This document shows, piece after piece, positions 49,007-53,463 of a DNA stretch of 53,463 bases; the stretch's first letter is position 1, and each line of letters opens with the position of its first letter. This DNA comes from Gemmatimonadota bacterium (GTDB lineage Bacteria > Gemmatimonadota > Gemmatimonadetes > Gemmatimonadales > GWC2-71-9), in contig QHUT01000096.1 in the NCBI GenBank assembly GCA_003222055.1, positions 1 to 53,463 on the forward strand, in the 5' to 3' direction. Made by a program: the position numbers and the translations under genes. The notes beneath the pieces were generated by a model. It was given only the letters and a program-made list of their open reading frames with translations. It was not told the DNA's origin and searched no databases.

Positions 49007-51277
49007 CTACGGCATGAACGCGGGAGATAGCATCTGCTCGGCGCCGCTGGTCGGGATGGCCACGGGCGCGCCGCCGCCGCTCGCCCCGATCGGCTGGATG
49101 TACACCCGGAACACGTTTTTTTGCACGGCCACCACGAGACCCAGCAGGTCACCCACCCCCGAGACGGCGAAGTCCGTGACCATCAGATCCGTGCCCGCGA
49201 GCGGCGCGACCTTTCCGGTGGTCAAGTCCGCCTTTACCACTTGCGTCGAGGTGCGCCCCCCCTCTTTCTGCTCCACCAGATAGGCGAGCGTGCCGTCGCG
49301 CAGGAAATGGGGTACGCTTTCCTTGCCCTGCGGGCCTCGTGTAAACGGACGCTGGTTGGTGCCGTCTTTCGCCATCAGCCAGATGTGGTTGTTCCCGTCG
49401 CGGTTCGACACGAAAGCGATCACCTCGCCGTCGGGCGACATGCTCGGCTGCGAGTTGTCGGCGGGCTCCTGCGTGAGCGGCACCGCCACGGAGCTGGTGA
49501 TCGGCTGGAGGTAGACCTGGCGATGACCGGTGCGCTGGGAGTGAAACACCACCGCCTGGCCGTCGGCGCTGAAGGACGGGTCGCCGTCCAGCCCCGGAGA
49601 GTTGGTGAGCCGGGCGGCGTTCGACCCGTCGGCATCCATGACGTACACCTCGGGCTGGCCGTCGCGGGTCGAGGTGAACGCGATGTGGGAGCCGTCCGGC
49701 GAGAACGCGGGCTCGGTCGCGGTCGCCGTGTCGTCCGTGATCTTGCGCAGCTGCGCCAGGTTGGCGCGCTCGGCCGCGTACAGCTGCAACCGTCCGGAGC
49801 GCGAGCTCGCCACCACGATCTCGCCCTGGACGAACACCTCGGCGACCGCGCGCCGCCCGCCCGGCGCCGTGGCGGTGATGCGGGCGTGCCCGTATGCGGC
49901 GGTCGTCACCGTCCCGTCTTCGGCGACGGTCGCGACCGCCGGATTGTCCGACGCCCACGACACCCCCGTGGCCGGCCCGATCACCGCGCCCGCTTCGTCG
50001 GCGAAGCTCGCCCGCAGCGGCACACGCCGGGCGAGCGGAACGCCCAGCCGGGCCGCTGACAACTTGAGGCCCGCCGCGATCACGCGAATCGGCCAGACGA
50101 CCCGGAGCCCCAGACCCGGCCCATTCACCGCGAGCGTCGTCTTGCCGGCCCTCTTACCGGTGAGGACGCCCGTCGCGGGATCGAACGTGACGAGGCTGGT
50201 GTCGCCGACATTCCATCGAAACGGCGCTTCGGGCACCGGCATCCCGTCGGCCGCGAACCCTTGAACCGTGAACTTCGCCGTCCCCTGGATCGGGAGCGCG
50301 AGCTCGGTCTTTGAACTCGGGATAGCCGTCAGTTTTTCCACCGTTTTGTGCACCAGGATGTCGACGGTCTTGGTCTGCAGCAGCCCCGCGACCGTGAGCG
50401 TGGTGCGCCCGGGCGCCACGGCCGTGACCACGCCCGTGAGGTTGACTCGCGCGACGCTCGGGTCGGCCGCCGACCATTGCAGCGCGAGCGGGCTGACGAC
50501 GCGGCCCCCCTGGGCGGGCACCAGTACGTGCAGCGTATCGATGTCTCCGGGCGAGAGGGTCAGCGGGTTGGGCTCCTGCACCGCGAGGTCGCTCTGCTGC
50601 ACCACGACGGGCGCCGTGGCGGTGAGCCCGCCCGCGCTGGTCACTTGCACCGTGCCTTGTCCCGGCGCGAGCGCGACGATCACGCCGTTCTGGTCCACGC
50701 TCGCAATGTCGGGCCGGAGCGATTTCCACGTCACCACGACCGGCGCGGCGGGCGTGCCGTCGTCCTTCAAGGCCCGCGGCGCGACGCGCGTGTTCTCGGA
50801 GGGCAGCAAATAGATCGTGGGGGGCTCGATACGCAACACCGCGGCGGGACCGGTCCCAGCCGGCTGGCCCGCGAAGGCGTCCGGCGCCGGTGCCGCGGGC
50901 TCCCCGGTGGCGTGGGTGGGGGCCCCGGGTTGCCCCGCCTGGGGCGGCGGGGCCGCGGGGCTGCCGACGACCTGAACCGCCGCTTGTCCCTTGCGCGCGC
51001 CGACGCGCGCTTCGATGATCGCGACGCCGCCGCCCATCCCCGTAACGGTGCCGCTGTTGTCGACCTTGGCGACCGCGACGTTGTTGGACGACCAGATCAC
51101 GCGCGCATTGGGAATCACGTTGCCGACGCGATCGAAGGCGGTGGCCAACAGCCCGCTCCTCTCCCCGACCTTGATGGTCACCGAGGGCGGAGCGACCTGG
51201 ACTTCCGTGACGGCTTGCGCGAGCGCGACACCGGGCCACGCGAGTGCGGTGCTGACCAAGAGACAGCGAGCGATCAT
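49007..51277 (-). CDS. Exported protein with five Big2-type Ig-like domains and a C-terminal TolB/PD40 propeller
   Basis: 756 residues. Signal peptide to about residue 21 (LVSTALAWPGVALAQ). Ig-like domain 1 (about 23-105), a Pro/Ala-rich spacer, Ig-like domains 2-5 (to about 480; each with the VTW/WSS-D-x-S-VA-V-G-V-pattern, e.g. WSAADPSVARVNLTGVV), then b-propeller repeats (PAFSPDGSHIAFTS, PSFSADGQAVVFHS, PSMSPDGEVIAFVS). The fusion suggests a surface adhesin or polysaccharide/peptide-binding protein. Start ATG 51277 is where the signal peptide begins; the open frame upstream is spurious. Promoter with perfect TTGACA directly upstream. Confidence 0.88.
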   Translation of the reverse strand: MIARCLLVSTALAWPGVALAQAVTEVQVAPPSVTIKVGERSGLLATAFDRVGNVIPNARVIWSSNNVAVAKVDNSGTVTGMGGGVAIIEARVGARKGQAAVQVVGSPAAPPPQAGQPGAPTHATGEPAAPAPDAFAGQPAGTGPAAVLRIEPPTIYLLPSENTRVAPRALKDDGTPAAPVVVTWKSLRPDIASVDQNGVIVALAPGQGTVQVTSAGGLTATAPVVVQQSDLAVQEPNPLTLSPGDIDTLHVLVPAQGGRVVSPLALQWSAADPSVARVNLTGVVTAVAPGRTTLTVAGLLQTKTVDILVHKTVEKLTAIPSSKTELALPIQGTAKFTVQGFAADGMPVPEAPFRWNVGDTSLVTFDPATGVLTGKRAGKTTLAVNGPGLGLRVVWPIRVIAAGLKLSAARLGVPLARRVPLRASFADEAGAVIGPATGVSWASDNPAVATVAEDGTVTTAAYGHARITATAPGGRRAVAEVFVQGEIVVASSRSGRLQLYAAERANLAQLRKITDDTATATEPAFSPDGSHIAFTSTRDGQPEVYVMDADGSNAARLTNSPGLDGDPSFSADGQAVVFHSQRTGHRQVYLQPITSSVAVPLTQEPADNSQPSMSPDGEVIAFVSNRDGNNHIWLMAKDGTNQRPFTRGPQGKESVPHFLRDGTLAYLVEQKEGGRTSTQVVKADLTTGKVAPLAGTDLMVTDFAVSGVGDLLGLVVAVQKNVFRVYIQPIGASGGGAPVAIPTSGAEQMLSPAFMP

Positions 51278-51288
51278 AGCGGCGCGAA

Positions 51289-51316
51289 CGTAAGTGCTCG
51301 TAAGTGCCCTTGTCAA
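51289..51316 (-). promoter_or_regulatory. Putative promoter with direct-repeat operator for the Big2/PD40 gene
   Basis: Minus strand -35 TTGACA (plus 51311-51316). The region from spacer to -10 is occupied by two exact GCACTTACG repeats, 10 bp apart (plus 51289-51297 and 51299-51307), one helical turn. This looks like a site for a cooperative regulator. Confidence 0.5.
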
Positions 51317-51449
51317 GCTAACTTGTCGCGACCGCTCCGCACCGGAGCCGCGCGCCGCGGCCCCGACGCGGCGCACTTGCGTGGCAGCATTCCCGCGGTA
51401 AGCTATAGGCCACGCGCCCACCGACAACCAGCAGAGGAGAGATCGTCCG

Positions 51450-51716
51450 ATGCTCGAGGCAACCGATTTTTCGGAGAGCAGCTGGACCGGCCCAGGGATG
51501 ATGGAGCCACTGTATCCGCCGGCCCCCCTGACGCCGCCCACCCCAGCGCCGATGATGGATGAGCCGATGGCGTCGCCGCGGCGGAAGCCAGCTGCCAAGC
51601 GGAAGGCGGCGCGACCCAAGGCGAAGAAGCGGGCCGCGAAGAAGCGGCCGCGCGCCAAGGCAAAGCGCGGCGGCAAGGCGAAACGGAGGAAGACGGCGAG
51701 ACGGCGTCGCCGCTAG
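51450..51716 (+). CDS. Small bipartite protein with histone-H1-like Lys/Arg/Ala tail
   Basis: 88 residues. Residues 1-40 are acidic and Pro/Met-rich (MEPLYPPAPLTPPTPAPMM). Residues 43-88 are almost only Lys, Arg, Ala and Pro, about 60 per cent basic, with PKAKKRAAKKRPRAKAK-like repeats ending in five Arg. Strong AGGAGAG 9 bases before ATG and a long hairpin after the stop argue for a real gene. The tail resembles eukaryotic H1, Chlamydia Hc2 and Bordetella BpH1 tails and should bind DNA or RNA nonspecifically. A nucleoid or ribosome role is inference. A TATAGG -10-like box lies at 51404-51409. Confidence 0.72.
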   Translation: MLEATDFSESSWTGPGMMEPLYPPAPLTPPTPAPMMDEPMASPRRKPAAKRKAARPKAKKRAAKKRPRAKAKRGGKAKRRKTARRRRR

Positions 51717-51732
51717 CAGACGTCGACGGCAC

Positions 51733-51788
51733 AGCGCGGGAGCGTCTTTCGGATGGTCAGGCCCATCTCCGCGAGACGCTCCCGCGCT
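51733..51788. terminator. 15-bp perfect hairpin downstream of the basic small protein
   Basis: Arms AGCGCGGGAGCGTCT (51733-51747) and AGACGCTCCCGCGCT (51774-51788) pair fully. The 26-base loop contains a smaller GATGG/CCATC stem. No U-tract. It may terminate the upstream gene or cap its mRNA 3' end. Confidence 0.6.
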
Positions 51789-51822
51789 ACGTTATGGAGC
51801 CCAGCAGCCCGGAGGTGACGCG

Positions 51823-51843
51823 GTGCGTGGTGCGTGGTGCGCG
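51823..51843 (+). repeat. Heptanucleotide repeat forming a lipoprotein gene start
   Basis: GTGCGTG, GTGCGTG, GTGCGCG in tandem; the first unit supplies the GTG start codon and the array encodes MRGAWCA of the signal peptide. Confidence 0.8.
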
Positions 51844-52260
51844 GTGATCCTGGCGGCCTGTGCGACCCCTGCACCTGGAGACCCGCGGGGCGAGATCGCG
51901 GCGATGCTCTCCCGCAGCGCGTCCGACTGGAATCGCGGCGACCTCGCGGGCTTCATGAGCGACTACGCGCACGACTCGCTCACGAGCTACGTCTCCGCCG
52001 GTCACGTGGTGTACGGCTGGCAGACGTTGTTCGATCGCTACCAGACGACCTACTTCGCCCGCGGCAAATCGCGTGACTCGTTGGCGTTCGAGGAGGTACG
52101 GGTGCGCCCGCTCGCACCCGATCTCGCGCTCTGCACCGCGCGCTTCAAGCTGTTGCGCCGGGACTCCGTGACGGCGAGCGGGCCGTTCACGCTCATCCTT
52201 CAGAAGCGCGGAGATCGCTGGCAGATTCTGCACGACCACACGTCTTCGGATCCGAAGTGA
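51823..52260 (+). CDS. SnoaL/DUF4440-like lipoprotein
   Basis: 145 residues, NTF2-like fold: IAAMLSRSASDWNRGDLAGFM, YGWQTLFDRYQTTYF, and FTLILQKRGDRWQILHDHTSS, the usual strand order of DUF4440 proteins. Lipobox VILAAC puts the lipid on Cys13. GTG 51823 has GGAGG at 7 bases. Its first seven codons are made from three GTGCGTG-type heptamers, so the signal peptide n-region is repeat-derived. Small-molecule binding pocket likely; no catalytic residues can be assigned. Confidence 0.85.
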   Translation: MRGAWCAVILAACATPAPGDPRGEIAAMLSRSASDWNRGDLAGFMSDYAHDSLTSYVSAGHVVYGWQTLFDRYQTTYFARGKSRDSLAFEEVRVRPLAPDLALCTARFKLLRRDSVTASGPFTLILQKRGDRWQILHDHTSSDPK

Positions 52261-53463
52261 CGCGTCGCGCATCCCGCATCCCGCATCCCGGCCTCCTCCT
52301 CATGTTCGTGCTGGCCGGCTGCAAGGGCTCCGGCGACGGTGTCATCGCGCTCGAGGGGGCGACGTTGATCGACGGCTCGGGCCGCGCTCCGGTGCAGGAT
52401 GCCCTGGTCCTCGTGAAGAACGGCCACATCCAGGCCGTGGCCCGGGTGAACGAGGTCCCGGTGCCGCGCGGCGCGCGCACGGTGAGCCTGATCGGGAAGA
52501 CGGTGATGCCGGGGCTGGTCGACGCGCACGCTCACGTGGAGCGCTGGGCGGTCGAGCGCTACCTCGCCTGGGGCGTCACCACGGTGCGGGACCTCGGCGC
52601 GTCGAGCACCGACTCCGCGATCGCCCTCAAGAACGACCTCGACCTCGGCTCGGTGCTGGGCCCGCGCATGTTCACCTCCGGGGCCATGATCGACGGCGCG
52701 CCGCCCACCTACCCCGCGGCCACCGCCGTCCGAAGCCGCGCCGACGTGCGCAAGGCGGTCGACCTGCGCGCCGTCGCCGGGGCGGACCTGGTCAAGATCT
52801 ACACGAAGTTCACCGCCGACCTGCTGCCGGCGCTGGTGGACGAGGCGTCGACGCTGCGGTTTCCGGTGGCGGCGCACCTCGGCAAGATCGACGCGCTGAC
52901 CGCGGCCCGGGCCGGGGTCGCGTCACTCGAGCACATGGCGGGCGTGGTGCAGGCGGCGAGTCGCGACCCGGGCCCCTACCTCCGGGCTCACGACCAGTTC
53001 CTGCGCGGCTGGACCCTGGAGGAGGCGGGGTGGGCGCTGCTCGACTCCGCCGCGCTCGAGCGCGTGGCCCGGGGGCTCGCCGCCACGCACGTGGCCCTCG
53101 TTCCGACGCTCGTGCTCCACGAGATGCTCTCCCGGCTCGACAACCCCACGCTGCTGTCGCGCCCCGGCATGGAGGACGTGCCCCCCGCGGCGACGAGCGT
53201 GCGCGACGTCGCGGGCCTGCTGCGGCGCAGCGGCTGGCGCGCGGGCGACCTGCAGGCGTTCCGCCGGTCGCGCGCGCGCCAGAACCAGTTCGTGCGCGAG
53301 TTCAAGCGGGCGGGGGGGCTCGTCGCCGCGGGCTCCGACGCCGCGAACCAGCTGCTCGTGCCGGGGCTGTCGTTGCACGAGGAAATGAGCCTGCTGGTCG
53401 GCGCCGGCCTCACCCCGGTCGAGGCCATCACCGCCGCCACGCGCAAGGGCGCCGAGGTGTTGC
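52257..53463 (+). CDS. Amidohydrolase-family lipoprotein, 3'-truncated by the window end
   Basis: At least 402 residues. Lipobox LAGC follows a short signal (LLLMFVLAGC). Metal-dependent hydrolase domain with His91 and His93 (VDAHAHVE), Lys180 (LVKIYTK, the carboxylated lysine), His207 (AAHLGK), His226 (LEHMAG) and Asp361 (GSDAAN), the binuclear set of the imidazolonepropionase / Xaa-Pro dipeptidase group. GTG 52257 overlaps the previous stop (GTGA). The n-region is encoded by three GCATCCC heptamers (52269-52289). Likely cleaves an amide or dipeptide in the periplasm; the substrate is unknown. The usual C-terminal composite domain lies beyond the window. Confidence 0.9.
   Translation, partial: MTRRASRIPHPGLLLMFVLAGCKGSGDGVIALEGATLIDGSGRAPVQDALVLVKNGHIQAVARVNEVPVPRGARTVSLIGKTVMPGLVDAHAHVERWAVERYLAWGVTTVRDLGASSTDSAIALKNDLDLGSVLGPRMFTSGAMIDGAPPTYPAATAVRSRADVRKAVDLRAVAGADLVKIYTKFTADLLPALVDEASTLRFPVAAHLGKIDALTAARAGVASLEHMAGVVQAASRDPGPYLRAHDQFLRGWTLEEAGWALLDSAALERVARGLAATHVALVPTLVLHEMLSRLDNPTLLSRPGMEDVPPAATSVRDVAGLLRRSGWRAGDLQAFRRSRARQNQFVREFKRAGGLVAAGSDAANQLLVPGLSLHEEMSLLVGAGLTPVEAITAATRKGAEVL
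52269..52289 (+). repeat. Heptanucleotide repeat within an amidohydrolase signal peptide
   Basis: Three perfect GCATCCC units, in frame, encoding SRIPHP between the start codon and the hydrophobic core. Confidence 0.85.

Overview
The window is GC-rich, densely packed bacterial chromosome with no rRNA, tRNA, CRISPR, phage or transposase genes that I can see. The gene set fits a free-living, Gram-negative, aerobic or facultative soil-type bacterium: BamA/D15-type outer-membrane protein, several lipoproteins, secreted S9 and S41 peptidases, Big2/PD40 surface protein, zf-HC2 anti-sigma proteins, orphan chemoreceptor, Hanks kinase, diguanylate cyclase. Gemmatimonadota is my best guess from this style and gene order. 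It is inference, not proof.

Layout. 1-3907: three-subunit molybdenum hydroxylase of 4-hydroxybenzoyl-CoA reductase type, whose medium subunit carries the extra [4Fe-4S] loop. 3927-5195: ClpP-like protease and cyclophilin lipoprotein. 5206-8545: PadR regulator divergent from a heme-oxygenase-fold putative diiron protein coupled to a PAS hybrid histidine kinase. 8546-11878: ECF sigma / anti-sigma / PDZ operon divergent from an MbfA-like iron exporter. 11875-20136: leuS, orphan MCP, and a periplasmic adaptor with two FtsX/MacB-type permeases but no ATPase. 20138-27435: a minus-strand chain argC-argB-argD-acetyltransferase-pncA-serine aminotransferase-serA joined by start/stop overlaps, with an ARG-box-like site on the argC start codon. 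27493-32951: S9 peptidase facing a nicotinate phosphoribosyltransferase operon. 33045-39773: asparaginase, Omp85 protein, saccharopine-dehydrogenase-like enzyme, TetR, metallophosphoesterase, S41 peptidase. 39818-47654: a minus-strand gyrA-threonine dehydratase-REC/GAF/GGDEF-Ser/Thr kinase-E1 alpha-dienelactone hydrolase chain. 47932-53463: zinc-type dehydrogenase, Big2/PD40 protein, a tiny histone-H1-like basic protein, and two lipoproteins, the last cut by the window end.

The most unusual signal is not a gene. Short repeats, mostly with a 7-bp period and often arranged as inverted (fold-back) arms, occur between convergent genes and also in frame inside genes: the Mo-hydroxylase medium subunit, the metallophosphoesterase, and the signal-peptide starts of two lipoproteins. 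A second family, a palindromic hairpin with a GCAA loop, is in frame both in leuS and at the 3' end of the Mo-hydroxylase large subunit. Together they suggest a genome where small palindromic or tandem elements keep invading and being tolerated in coding sequence.
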